Below, one piece after another: positions 27,686 to 36,884 of a stretch of DNA of 64,000 bases (the stretch's first letter is position 1; every line of letters begins with the position of its first letter). The DNA is taken from assembly GCF_006363915.1 (NCBI RefSeq), contig NZ_CP040946.1. One strand, 5' to 3'. Position numbers and translations under genes: made by a program. The notes under the pieces are model-generated. The model was not told the origin of the DNA. It made no database searches and saw only the letters and a program-made list of their open reading frames with translations. This DNA is from Methylophilus medardensis (GTDB lineage: Bacteria; Pseudomonadota; Gammaproteobacteria; Burkholderiales; Methylophilaceae).

Positions 27686-27790
27686 TCAAGCTCCCGCTAC
27701 AATAAAGTTCTTAAGAAAAAAAACCAGCGCTAAGGTTAAAAGCAAGCCTGAAATGACGGATCCAGCAACAGATTCCAGCGGATTTTTCAT
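27686..27790 (-). CDS. 34-residue single-helix membrane peptide
   Basis: Reads MKNPLESVAGSVISGLLLTL then ALVFFLKNFIVAGA. It has one strongly hydrophobic helix of about 20 residues (from Val12) followed by a lysine, and a GGGG ribosome site six bases before the ATG at 27790. Its TGA ends 2 bp before the ATG of the PuuD-like gene, which favours real translation and coupling. Unknown family; it may be a small partner subunit of that membrane protein. Confidence 0.6.
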   Translation of the reverse strand: MKNPLESVAGSVISGLLLTLALVFFLKNFIVAGA

Positions 27791-28086
27791 ACGCACCCCG
27801 ATTATGAATTACAAAGTGTGGCTGACTATCTGCACATGGATAGACAAACGCTCTCAATTGTTTGTTCTAACCTCAAGTCAGGATTCGTTTTTTTCTCGTT
27901 TTAAACCATTTCTGATTAAGGTCAGAGATTACCGCAAAAGCCTTTTTTTGACAAGTTAGTGCGTAGGATCAGCGACCATGTTGCGCCTAGCATGCGGCGG
28001 GGTTTTCTATTTATATTATAATGCGCGGCGGCACGATGATTGCGCGTTTGACATCCAAACGCCTCAACACGGGGGAATGACATACC
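27791..28086. promoter_or_regulatory. divergent intergenic region before mqo
   Basis: About 300 bp without a credible gene. A perfect TATAAT (28017-28022) lies 64 bp before the mqo ATG and is a plausible -10, but no good -35 is spaced from it, hinting at activator dependence. The open frame 27753-27959 overlaps the 34-residue gene antisense and is not supported. Confidence 0.4.
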
Positions 28087-29577
28087 ATGGCTACAACTGA
28101 TCTCGATGTATTGCTGGTCGGTGGCGGCATTATGAGCGCTACGCTGGCAGTTCTGCTACATCGACTCGATCCAACACTACAGATCTGCATGGTTGAACAA
28201 CTGGAGGATGTGGCGCTTGAGAGTTCAGATGCGTTAAATAATGCCGGTACTGGTCACGCCGGGTATTGCGAGCTCAACTACACCCCTAAAGACAAGCATG
28301 GCGATATTCAAATCCGCCGAGCGCTAGAAATCAATGCCGCGTATGAAGTTTCTTTGCAATGCTGGTCGACACTGGTGAAAGAAGGGGTATTAAATGCTGC
28401 CGACTTCATTCAGCGTGTTCCCCATCTGAGCGCCGTTTGGGGCGATGCAGATGCTGCCTTCTTACGTCAACGGTTTGCGCTATTACAAGCCCACCCATTA
28501 TTTGCCGACATGCAATGGAGCGATCGCGCTAATACGCTGCAGGACTGGATGCCATTGATGATGGCTGGCCGCACATCACCAGCCACAATGGCGGCAACTC
28601 GGGTCGCACATGGCTCAGATGTCAATTTTGGCGCCCTCACCCGACAACTGGTGGCCTACTTAAAAACGTGCCCTAACTTCACCTTGCTCACGCAATCTCG
28701 GGTGACTTCGCTTAAAGCAGTGCAGCAACGTGAGCGCACAAGCTGGCAAATACGCATCCAAGATTTAGTCTCCGGACGCGCCCACCAGTATCAGTCAGCC
28801 TTCGTGTTTTTGGGTGCAGGCGGTGGCGCGCTGCCACTGTTGCAACAATCCGGCATCCCGGAGGCACATGGTTACGGCGGCTTTCCGGTCAGTGGTCAGT
28901 GGTTGATTTGCCGCAATGACAAGTTGATTCAGACCCACCATGCCAAAGTTTACAGCCAAGCGGCGGTGGGTGCACCGCCGATGTCCGTGCCCCACTTGGA
29001 CACGCGCATGATACAAGGTCAATCGGCCCTTCTGTTTGGGCCCTATGCTGGATTTACCACCCGTTTTTTAAAGCAGGGCTCTCGCTTTGACTTGGCCAAA
29101 TCCGTCAAACTCAAGAATATTAAAAGTATGTTGGGCGTTGGCCGGCATCACCTCGACTTAACAAAATACTTAATCAAAGAAGTATTTCAAAACCATGAAC
29201 AACGCATGCAATCTCTGCGCGTGTTTTTACCCAATGCCGATAGCGATGATTGGCAATTAGCGCATGCCGGACAGCGTGTACAAATCATCAAGCGTTGCCA
29301 TCAACATTGGGGCAAGCTGGAGTTTGGTACCGAGATTGTATCGAGTGCCGATGGCAGTTTAGCCGCCTTACTCGGCGCGTCTCCTGGTGCGTCTGTGAGT
29401 GTCAAAGCCATGCTGGACGTTTTACAGCGCTGCTTTGCCAGCCGAATGCAAAGCCAAAGCTGGCAGGATCACTTAAAGTCGTTGATTCCTTCTTATGGCG
29501 AATCATTGATCGACGATGCCGACTTGCTTGCACGCGTTCGTCGCGACACGTTAAGCACACTGCAGTTGAACCAATAA
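28087..29577 (+). CDS. mqo: malate:quinone oxidoreductase
   Basis: Membrane-associated FAD enzyme oxidising malate to oxaloacetate with electron transfer to the quinone pool. 496 residues, typical. The FAD loop VLLVGGGIMSATLAVLL is at the N-terminus and ALNNAGTGHAGYCELNYTP is the family signature; a second glycine-rich FAD segment (VFLGAGGGALPLL) lies near 240. Ribosome site GGGGGA lies 12 bp before the ATG. Monocistronic by position. Confidence 0.95.
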   Translation: MATTDLDVLLVGGGIMSATLAVLLHRLDPTLQICMVEQLEDVALESSDALNNAGTGHAGYCELNYTPKDKHGDIQIRRALEINAAYEVSLQCWSTLVKEGVLNAADFIQRVPHLSAVWGDADAAFLRQRFALLQAHPLFADMQWSDRANTLQDWMPLMMAGRTSPATMAATRVAHGSDVNFGALTRQLVAYLKTCPNFTLLTQSRVTSLKAVQQRERTSWQIRIQDLVSGRAHQYQSAFVFLGAGGGALPLLQQSGIPEAHGYGGFPVSGQWLICRNDKLIQTHHAKVYSQAAVGAPPMSVPHLDTRMIQGQSALLFGPYAGFTTRFLKQGSRFDLAKSVKLKNIKSMLGVGRHHLDLTKYLIKEVFQNHEQRMQSLRVFLPNADSDDWQLAHAGQRVQIIKRCHQHWGKLEFGTEIVSSADGSLAALLGASPGASVSVKAMLDVLQRCFASRMQSQSWQDHLKSLIPSYGESLIDDADLLARVRRDTLSTLQLNQ

Positions 29578-29606
29578 CCAACGGTCGCCGATTTTAACAA
29601 ACGTAA

Positions 29607-29664
29607 AACATGACTAAAGTTGAATCTCAGCCGCCTGCTTGCGGTCAGCTTTTTTAGTCATGTT
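29607..29664. repeat. long inverted repeat after mqo
   Basis: AACATGACTAAA (29607-29618) and TTTAGTCATGTT (29653-29664) are perfect 12 bp complements enclosing 34 nt, which themselves contain a small CCGC/GCGG hairpin. The structure spans the space between mqo and the next gene and covers a possible start codon at 29660. It may terminate mqo or hide the upstream start of the lipoprotein gene. Confidence 0.6.
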
Positions 29665-29683
29665 GATTGAAAGCCCATCGTTT

Positions 29684-31435
29684 ATGCCTTTATTTTTGCC
29701 AAATTATGCAACACTTAAAACCTTGAGTGTTGGGCTGACAGCTTTACTGTTGCTTGGTTGCGAGCTGAATGGAGCGCAAAGTACCCCAGTCGCGCCACCT
29801 GACTTTGGGCCTAACGTGCTTATCATGGACCCTGCCATGGCCTCGGAGGAGATCCAACAGCGTTTAGATAAGCTGTTTAAACAACAAGAAGCCAACCAAT
29901 TCGGCCCCGAGCGCTATGCGGTGTTGTTCAAACCCGGGGTATATCACAACAAGGTCAAACTTGGTTTTTATACCCAGCTACTTGGCCTCGGACAATTTCC
30001 GGATGAGGTGATGCTTCAAGGCGGTATCCGCGTTGAAGCCGCTTGGCATGGTGGCGATGCCACGCAAAATTTCTGGCGCAGTGTTGAAAACCTCTCGGTA
30101 ACGCCGGATAACGGCACTATGCAATGGGCGGTTTCGCAGGCCGCGCCACTGCGCCGCATTCATGTGCGCGGCAATATGTTGCTGGATGACGATGGCGGCT
30201 GGTCCAGCGGCGGCTTCATCGCGGACAGTCTCATTGATCAGCAAGTGAATTCTGGCACCCAGCAACAATGGCTCACCCGCAACGCAAGCCTCGGTAGCTG
30301 GACCAACCAAAACTGGAACATGGTATTTGTTGGGGTTGAACATGCGCCAGCAGGTGACCAGTGGCCCACTCCGCCTTACACCGTGGTTGAAGAAACCCCT
30401 GTGGTGCGTGAAAAACCATTTTTAACCATTGATCACCAAGGCCAATACAGTGTCGTGGTGCCAGCCTTGCAAAAAAACAGTCACGGCATCAGCTGGCAAG
30501 CCAAGAATACGCCGGCCAAAGTGATCCCGCTCTCGCAGTTTTACATTGCCAAAGCCGCGACTGACACCGCAATCACCCTCAATGCGGCATTAGCCAAAGG
30601 GAAACATGTGCTGTTGACACCGGGCATTTATCAGCTCAACGCACCTGTCGAGGTCACGCAGCCCAATACAGTGGTGTTGGGCTTAGGCATTGCCACACTG
30701 ATGCCGGTCGCAGGCAATGCTGCACTTAAGGTGGCAGATGTCGACGGCGTCAGTATTGGTGGCATTCTATTTGACGCAGGCGCACAAAATTCAGAGGTAC
30801 TGCTGCAAGTGGGTGACAATAAGCGAGACCTAAGGCATGCTGATAATCCAATTAGCTTGCATGACACCTTTTTTAGAGTCGGCGGCGCCCATGTCGGCAA
30901 CGCAACCCAGAGTGTCATCATCCACAGCAACGATGTCATTGGCGATAATCTCTGGGTCTGGCGCGGGGATCATGGTGACGGAATTGGCTGGAACGTCAAC
31001 ACCAGCAAGCATGGCATCGTCGTCAATGGCGATCATGTCACCATGTATGGCTTATTTGTAGAGCACTTTCATGGCTACCAAACGGTGTGGAACGGCGAGC
31101 ATGGGTCAGTATACTTTTATCAAAGTGAAGCGCCTTATGATGTGCCCGACCAAGCAAGCTGGATGAATGGCGAAGTCAACGGCTTTGCTTCCTATAAGGT
31201 CGCTGACCATGTGACCCATCATCAAGCGACAGGGATGGGCGTTTATTGTTTTTTTAACGATAATCCGAGCGTAAAACTCAATAGCGCAGTTGAAGCGCCT
31301 AAGGGTGCCAATATCCGCTTTAACCACATAACGAGTGTGTCGTTAGGAGGCACTGGTGAAATTAGCCATGTGCTCAATGACCTTGGTGAGCGGGCGAACG
31401 ATCAAAATTATGTTGCGAGGTTGCGCGATCAATAA
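29684..31435 (+). CDS. secreted beta-helix lipoprotein (GH55/pectate-lyase-like fold)
   Basis: With the ATG at 29684 it is 583 residues. The signal peptide ends in a lipobox (LLLLGC, Cys at about residue 26), giving a membrane-anchored lipoprotein. The rest has repeated short strands typical of right-handed parallel beta-helices (GDHGDGIGWNVNTSKHGIVV, GDHVTMYGLFVEHFHGYQTV) and two helix-like halves, one near 40-190 and one near 295-580, as in GH55-like enzymes. Homologues are often labelled adenylyl cyclase or coagulation-factor-like without evidence. A polysaccharide substrate is inferred from fold only. Starts at 29660 (ATG) and 29639 (TTG) are also possible. Confidence 0.7.
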   Translation: MPLFLPNYATLKTLSVGLTALLLLGCELNGAQSTPVAPPDFGPNVLIMDPAMASEEIQQRLDKLFKQQEANQFGPERYAVLFKPGVYHNKVKLGFYTQLLGLGQFPDEVMLQGGIRVEAAWHGGDATQNFWRSVENLSVTPDNGTMQWAVSQAAPLRRIHVRGNMLLDDDGGWSSGGFIADSLIDQQVNSGTQQQWLTRNASLGSWTNQNWNMVFVGVEHAPAGDQWPTPPYTVVEETPVVREKPFLTIDHQGQYSVVVPALQKNSHGISWQAKNTPAKVIPLSQFYIAKAATDTAITLNAALAKGKHVLLTPGIYQLNAPVEVTQPNTVVLGLGIATLMPVAGNAALKVADVDGVSIGGILFDAGAQNSEVLLQVGDNKRDLRHADNPISLHDTFFRVGGAHVGNATQSVIIHSNDVIGDNLWVWRGDHGDGIGWNVNTSKHGIVVNGDHVTMYGLFVEHFHGYQTVWNGEHGSVYFYQSEAPYDVPDQASWMNGEVNGFASYKVADHVTHHQATGMGVYCFFNDNPSVKLNSAVEAPKGANIRFNHITSVSLGGTGEISHVLNDLGERANDQNYVARLRDQ

Positions 31436-31539
31436 ACAATTGCGTTTAAACAAGCACCGATCAGTTAATCAGTAGCATGGGCGCCGCTCACATGTTTATT
31501 TAATGGGTGGATGTGATTGATCGACCACCGATTGGTTGA

Positions 31540-33315
31540 TTATGCCGTTTGTGAGCCATATAGGCGCTGGTAGACGCTGCCATTTTGTTTCACTAGCGTA
31601 TCGTGCTGGCCTTCTTCGATAATCCGCCCACCATCAAACACCAACACCCGATCAGCTTCTTTCACCGCAGACAAACGATGCGCAATGATAATCGTCGTGC
31701 GGCCGCGCAAGAATGTGCGCATCGCGCGGTGCAATAAGGCCTCAGTATGCGTATCCAGCATCGAGGTCGCTTCATCTAAAATGACGACTTGTGGCTGTTT
31801 GAGCATCATGCGGGCGATGGCAAGACGCTGTCGTTGCCCGCCAGACAAGCGCACCCCACTGCGCCCAAGCTGCGTATCCAGTCCTTGCGGCAAATCGCGC
31901 ACAAACTGTGACAGCTGCGCCACCTCCAGTGCATGCCAAAGCGCTGCATCGTTATAAGGCTGGTCCATGGTTAAATTTTGCCGCACGCTGTCATTAAAAA
32001 GCATGGGTTGCTGTAACACAACGCCGAGATGTTCACGCACCTGCGCATACCCGAGTTGTTCAATTGCTTGCCCATTAAATAAAATCTGGCCTTTGGTCGG
32101 CGCATACAAGCCTAATAACAACTGTACCAAAGTGGACTTGCCGGCCCCAGAAACGCCTACCAACGCCACTTGTTCACCCGGCGCAATGTTGAGGCTGACA
32201 TCCTCCAAAATCGGGCTACCTTCGGCATAGGCAAAAGTCACCTGTTGCAAACGAATGGTAGCCGGGCTGTGTGCGTGAAAACCATCCACCTGCGCTGGAT
32301 AATGCGGTTCTTCATCTGCCGCCAGTACCTGATTGATTCTGCCCAACGCAGCTTTTGCCGCATAGAACGAAACCTGCACGGATAGCAACTCTTGCACAGG
32401 GCCCATCATGAACCACAAATAACCAAAGACCGCGATCATTTGGCCAACCGACAGGTCTGAAAACACCACCATCAACATGGCGACAGCACGAAAAATCTCA
32501 AAACCAAATAAAAATACACCAAATGACAATCGAGATAAGGCATCTGATTTCCAGCCTGAGGCCGTCGCCGCCACTCGTACACTTTCAGCCGCTTGTTTGG
32601 CTTTGTCCAAAAAGCGTTTGTCACTGTTGCTGGCACGCAATTGCTGCATGACTTCCAGCGTTTCACTGACAGATTGAGACAACACTTCAAATGCGCTGTT
32701 TTCCCGTTGCTTCCATAGTTTGACCTTTTTACCCAGCACCATGGTCAAGCCAATCACAAACGGATTCAACAGCAAAATGATCAGTGCCAACTGCCAATGC
32801 ATCCATAGCAGCACTACAGCCACGCCGATGACGCTGAGTATCGCAACCAGCACCTTGGCAATGGTTTCACCTAAAAATTTGTCCAAAGTTTCAATATCGG
32901 TTAACAACCTGGCGGTAATTTGCCCCGCACCGAGACTTTCGTAGACTTGCATGCGAATGCGCGCCAGCTTATCGAGTAAGGTCTGACGCACCCGCAATGT
33001 CACCTGCTTAGATAATCCGACAAAGATACGTGTGGTCGCCACCCCCAATAACACGCTACTCAAGCGCAAACTCATGGTGAGCAGCGTGACAACCAATATG
33101 ATGGCAATGGGGCCTAACCAATCGGCTGGCAACAACCATGTCATGAGTTGGGTCAGTTTACCGGGTTGATGTAACAGCACTTCATCCACCAGCAAGGGCA
33201 TCAGCAGCGGAATGGGAACCGCGACCGTCGCCCCAAAAAATGCCAGACTTTGGCCCAACCACAAACGCCGTGAATGCTGGCGCAATTGCTGCCACAGATG
33301 AGTTAAGGTTAACAT
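31540..33315 (-). CDS. ABC exporter, fused permease and ATPase
   Basis: 591-residue half-transporter of the MsbA/LapB-like type. Six membrane helices lie in about residues 20-310, then the nucleotide-binding domain with Walker A GVSGAGKSTL, signature LSGGQRQR, Walker B VVILDEATSMLD and the switch histidine in IIIAHRLS. It would act as a homodimer. Substrate cannot be read from sequence. The gene ends convergent with the beta-helix lipoprotein gene and starts 9 bp after rlmB's stop, so it is probably co-transcribed with rlmB. Confidence 0.92.
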   Translation of the reverse strand: MLTLTHLWQQLRQHSRRLWLGQSLAFFGATVAVPIPLLMPLLVDEVLLHQPGKLTQLMTWLLPADWLGPIAIILVVTLLTMSLRLSSVLLGVATTRIFVGLSKQVTLRVRQTLLDKLARIRMQVYESLGAGQITARLLTDIETLDKFLGETIAKVLVAILSVIGVAVVLLWMHWQLALIILLLNPFVIGLTMVLGKKVKLWKQRENSAFEVLSQSVSETLEVMQQLRASNSDKRFLDKAKQAAESVRVAATASGWKSDALSRLSFGVFLFGFEIFRAVAMLMVVFSDLSVGQMIAVFGYLWFMMGPVQELLSVQVSFYAAKAALGRINQVLAADEEPHYPAQVDGFHAHSPATIRLQQVTFAYAEGSPILEDVSLNIAPGEQVALVGVSGAGKSTLVQLLLGLYAPTKGQILFNGQAIEQLGYAQVREHLGVVLQQPMLFNDSVRQNLTMDQPYNDAALWHALEVAQLSQFVRDLPQGLDTQLGRSGVRLSGGQRQRLAIARMMLKQPQVVILDEATSMLDTHTEALLHRAMRTFLRGRTTIIIAHRLSAVKEADRVLVFDGGRIIEEGQHDTLVKQNGSVYQRLYGSQTA

Positions 33316-33324
33316 CGCAGCAGG

Positions 33325-34086
33325 TTACGCTTTACCACCGGCCAATACGCGCTGACGACGAATCTCGTACAAGGCAATGCCACTGGCCACACTAACGTTC
33401 AAACTTTGTACCGAGCCAAACATCGGAATAGTAATGAGTGCGTCGCAAGTTTCTTGGGTTAAACGGCGCATCCCATCGCCTTCGGCGCCCATCACCAAGG
33501 CGATCGGTCCCTCAAGTTTAGTGTTATGCAAAGAGCCCGGGGCATCCATGGTTGTGCCGACAATATACACGCCTGCCTCTTTCAACTCGCGGATGGTGCG
33601 CGCCAGATTAGTCACCGAAATGAATGGCACGGTTTCGGCTGCGCCGCTGGCTACTTTACGTACGGTGCCATTCAAACCGACTGAGCGATCCTTAGGCGCA
33701 ATAATGGCATGCACGCCCATCGCATCTGCCACACGCAAACAAGCCCCCAAATTATGCGGATCTTGTACCCCATCGAGGATCAGAAAGAACGGTGGTTCAT
33801 CCAGATCTGACTCTAATACATCATGGATGTCTTTGTACGGCATAGGGGTTTCGATGACGCGGGCGATGACGCCCTGATGACGACCATGCGCACCAATAAA
33901 GCCATCTAAACGATGACGCTCAGCTTGAATCACACGAATATTTTGCGATTTGGCCATTTCTAGCAGATCACGCATACGCGCGTCGACACGGTCTTGGTCG
34001 ATAATAATTTCCTGAATGCTGCTGCCATGCTGACGCATGCGACTCAGCACCGCATGAAAACCAAACAGAATGCGGGCTTCTGACAT
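33325..34086 (-). CDS. rlmB: 23S rRNA (guanosine-2'-O-)-methyltransferase RlmB
   Basis: SpoU-family knot methyltransferase, 253 residues from the ATG at 34086 (MSEARILFGFHAV), which has AGGAG at good distance. The longer in-frame start lies in the intergenic hairpin region and is unlikely. Motifs: DGVQDPHNLGACLRVADAMG, VMGAEGDGMRRL and the C-terminal SLNVSVASGIALYEIRRQR of the knot. It modifies G2251 in E. coli 23S rRNA. rnr-rlmB is the conserved neighbour pair. Confidence 0.96.
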   Translation of the reverse strand: MSEARILFGFHAVLSRMRQHGSSIQEIIIDQDRVDARMRDLLEMAKSQNIRVIQAERHRLDGFIGAHGRHQGVIARVIETPMPYKDIHDVLESDLDEPPFFLILDGVQDPHNLGACLRVADAMGVHAIIAPKDRSVGLNGTVRKVASGAAETVPFISVTNLARTIRELKEAGVYIVGTTMDAPGSLHNTKLEGPIALVMGAEGDGMRRLTQETCDALITIPMFGSVQSLNVSVASGIALYEIRRQRVLAGGKA

Positions 34087-34144
34087 AGTAACTCCTATTT
34101 TTTTGATGACTTTTGCATATCTATCGCAAAAGATAAAACACGAA

Positions 34145-34189
34145 TCGCGCAGGCCCGACAATGTAAAGACATTGTCATGCGCTGCGCGA
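34145..34189. repeat. two-tier hairpin between rnr and rlmB
   Basis: Outer arms TCGCGCAG (34145-34152) and CTGCGCGA (34182-34189) enclose a perfect 8 bp hairpin GACAATGT-AAAG-ACATTGTC (34157-34176). It lies 38 bp downstream of the rnr stop. There is no direct T-tract, so it may be an RNA-stability or processing structure. Confidence 0.65.
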
Positions 34190-34226
34190 ATAGCTCGCTA
34201 AACACTACTTTTTATTCCAAGCGCTA

Positions 34227-36695
34227 TTATCGTGCTTTTGCCTTGGGTTTGCCTTTATTTTTTTGCGCCGCATGGCGGCCTTTGTCTTTGGCGGAGCGTG
34301 ACTTGCCAGCAGCAGGTTTACCCGCCACCGGTTTCGCCGTATTGGCTTTCTCTTGATGCCCAGTGACCGATTTCGCTGTCGCTGACTTTGTCCGGGCAAC
34401 GGTCGCGGTTTTAGTCGATGCAAATGGGCTTAGGCTGCTGGCTTTACGCTCATGGCTTACTTTTTTAGGCGCATCTGTGCCCGCGCCTTCCCCGGTTAAC
34501 TCACTAGCCGCTTCAACTGTGCCTGCGAGTGTAAAGTCGATGCGGGCGGTTTCCAGGTCTACCCGAACCACTTTTACTGTCAAACGGTCGCCTAACCGAT
34601 AACGCACGCCAGTGCGCTCGCCCACCATTTCGTGACGAGCTTTGTCGTGAATAAAGTAATCGTTACCCAGGTCCGTCACATGCAATAAGCCTTCGACATA
34701 CACCTCATCCAGCGCCACAAACAAACCAAAGCTGGTGACGCCAGCCACGGTGCCACTGAACACCTCGCCGACCTTATCTTGCATGTAAAAACATTTCAGC
34801 CAATTGGTCACATCACGCGTCGCATCATCAGCGCGACGCTCAGTCATGGAGCAATGTACGCCTAATTGATGCCAGTCTTTTGCTTGATAGCGTTTACCTT
34901 CAACCACCGCTTTAATCGCGCGGTGAACCAGCAAATCCGGATAACGACGAATCGGTGAGGTAAAGTGGGTATAAGCGTCGTAAGCCAAACCAAAGTGGCC
35001 AACATTGTCTGGACTGTAAACCGCTTGTTGCATTGACCGCAGCATCACGGTTTGCAGCAACTGTGCATCGGGGCGCGCCTTGATACGCTGCATCAGCTTG
35101 GCATAATCTTTGGCGCTTGGTTTCTCACCACCACCCACCCCAAAGCCAAACTCGCCCATAAACAAACGTAAGGCCTCGAGTTTTTCGGGCGTCGGGCCTT
35201 CATGAATGCGGAACAAACAGGTTTGCTCGTTTGTGAGCAAAAAGTCTGCCGCGCACACATTCGCAGCCAGCATGCATTCTTCAATTAACTTGTGTGCCTC
35301 GTTGCGCGTCACCGGCACAATTTTGTCGATCTTGCCATTGTCATTGAATACCATCATGGTTTCAGTCGACTCAAACTCAACCGCACCCCGCTTTTCACGT
35401 TGCGTGAGCATCAATTTATACACACTGTTTAAGTGTTGCAGATGCGGCATCAACCAAGCGTATTCCTCGGTCAATGCGGCATCTTCCGCCTGTAATAATG
35501 CATGCACTTTGGTGTAGGTCATGCGCGCTTTTGACAGCATGACAGAGGGATAGAATTGATATTGTTTAACAACGCCCAGACTATCTACCTGCATGTCGCA
35601 GACCATACACAAGCGCTCAACGTCCGGATTCAATGAACACAAACCATTGGATAAGGCTTCTGGCAGCATTGGGATCACGCGACGGGGAAAGTAGACCGAG
35701 TTACCGCGATCGTATGCCTCTTTGTCCAACGCATCGCCGGGCTGCACATAAAAGCTCACATCGGCAATCGCCACCACTAGGCGCCAGCCTTTGCCTTGCG
35801 GCTCGGCAAATACGGCATCATCAAAATCCCGTGCAGTTTCGCCATCAATAGTGATTAATGGCAAGGCACGCAAATCTTTGCGGCCTTTGTAATCCTTGGC
35901 TTGCACTGTTCTCGGAAAATCTTCGGCCTGCTTGACTGCAGCTGGGTTAAATTGATGCGGCAAATGATGCTTGCGTAGGGCAATCTCGATCTCCATGCCG
36001 CTATCAGCATAATTGCCCAAAATTTCGACAATCTTACCCATCGGGCTTGAGTGAGACGAGGGATATTCGGTCAGTTCAACCGTGACAATCTGCCCCACTT
36101 GCGCATCCATATCTAAATGATATGGAATCAACACGTCTTGGCTGATGCGCTTGTCTTCAGCGGCAACAATCGTCACCCCTTGCGCTCGAATCACCCGACC
36201 AACTAGCGTCTTATTAGCTCGCTCTAGCACTTCTACCAATTTACCCTCTGGACGACCCTTGCGATCAAGCCCAGCCAACCGCACCATGGCTCGGTCGCCA
36301 TGCATCACCAAGGTCATCTCTTTGGGGCCTAAAAAGATATCTTCGGGGTTTTTAGTTTTATCATCTGGCTGCAAAAAGCCAAAACCGTCGCTGTGACCAA
36401 ATACCGTGCCTGCAATCAAATGAATCTTATCCGGCAAGCAAAATGCACCCTTGCGATTCCGCATCAGTTGGCCATCACGCTCCATCGCACCGAGCCGGCG
36501 GTTGAAGATGTCTCGCTCATCGGCGCTGATGTCCAGAAGTAGGTAAATTTGGTCGGCACTGAGGGGAATTCCTTGGTCCGAAAGTAGCTGCAACACTAAC
36601 TCTCGACTAGGCAGTGGCGTTTGGTATAACTCGGCTTCTCGCTTGGCCTGCGGGTCATTTGCACGCAGGGTTTTTTTGGTTTTTCTGGTTGACAA
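34227..36695 (-). CDS. rnr: ribonuclease R
   Basis: 3'-to-5' exoribonuclease able to degrade structured RNA. 822 residues: an N-terminal helix-turn-helix/cold-shock region (to about 230), the RNB catalytic domain (about 260-590) with ITIDGETARDFDDAVFAE carrying the metal-binding aspartates, an S1 domain (about 635-720, GEVFSGTVAGVTSFGLFVAL), and a Lys/Ala-rich basic tail of about 90 residues. Length and tail are typical of RNase R rather than RNase II. It is followed by rlmB. Confidence 0.96.
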   Translation of the reverse strand: MSTRKTKKTLRANDPQAKREAELYQTPLPSRELVLQLLSDQGIPLSADQIYLLLDISADERDIFNRRLGAMERDGQLMRNRKGAFCLPDKIHLIAGTVFGHSDGFGFLQPDDKTKNPEDIFLGPKEMTLVMHGDRAMVRLAGLDRKGRPEGKLVEVLERANKTLVGRVIRAQGVTIVAAEDKRISQDVLIPYHLDMDAQVGQIVTVELTEYPSSHSSPMGKIVEILGNYADSGMEIEIALRKHHLPHQFNPAAVKQAEDFPRTVQAKDYKGRKDLRALPLITIDGETARDFDDAVFAEPQGKGWRLVVAIADVSFYVQPGDALDKEAYDRGNSVYFPRRVIPMLPEALSNGLCSLNPDVERLCMVCDMQVDSLGVVKQYQFYPSVMLSKARMTYTKVHALLQAEDAALTEEYAWLMPHLQHLNSVYKLMLTQREKRGAVEFESTETMMVFNDNGKIDKIVPVTRNEAHKLIEECMLAANVCAADFLLTNEQTCLFRIHEGPTPEKLEALRLFMGEFGFGVGGGEKPSAKDYAKLMQRIKARPDAQLLQTVMLRSMQQAVYSPDNVGHFGLAYDAYTHFTSPIRRYPDLLVHRAIKAVVEGKRYQAKDWHQLGVHCSMTERRADDATRDVTNWLKCFYMQDKVGEVFSGTVAGVTSFGLFVALDEVYVEGLLHVTDLGNDYFIHDKARHEMVGERTGVRYRLGDRLTVKVVRVDLETARIDFTLAGTVEAASELTGEGAGTDAPKKVSHERKASSLSPFASTKTATVARTKSATAKSVTGHQEKANTAKPVAGKPAAGKSRSAKDKGRHAAQKNKGKPKAKAR

Positions 36696-36730
36696 TATTA
36701 ATTCTTCCTTTAAAATGCAGTGCTTCTTAA

Positions 36731-36815
36731 GCCCAGATGGCGAAATTGGTAGACGCGCTAGTTTCAGGTACTAGTGTTTAACGACGTGGAGGTTCGAGTC
36801 CTCTTCTGGGCACCA
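36731..36815 (+). tRNA. tRNA-Leu (anticodon CAG)
   Basis: 85-nt sequence starting GCCCAGATGGCGAAATTGG and ending TCTGGGC-A-CCA. The 7 bp acceptor stem is perfect, the D-loop has the GG pair, the anticodon stem CTAGT/ACTAG holds loop TTCAGGT (anticodon CAG), a short variable arm of class II type follows, and the T-arm has GGTTCGAGTC. CCA is encoded. The accessory region begins just downstream, so the 3' end is a candidate integration site, but I found no repeat of it in the window. Confidence 0.95.
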
Positions 36816-36820
36816 AATTC

Positions 36821-36884
36821 AAAAAAACCACACAAATATTCAGGTTGGAAATTTATTCCGATTTTTGATTGTGTGGTTTTTTTT
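36821..36884 (+). terminator. intrinsic terminator after tRNA-Leu
   Basis: A7-CCACACAA (36821-36835) pairs with TTGTGTGG-T8 (36869-36884), a 15 bp stem with A and T tracts on both sides, so it can act in both directions. Confidence 0.85.

Noticed and set aside
27753..27959. 68-residue plus-strand frame before mqo
   Set aside because: No ribosome site, antisense overlap with the 34-residue gene and no recognisable features.
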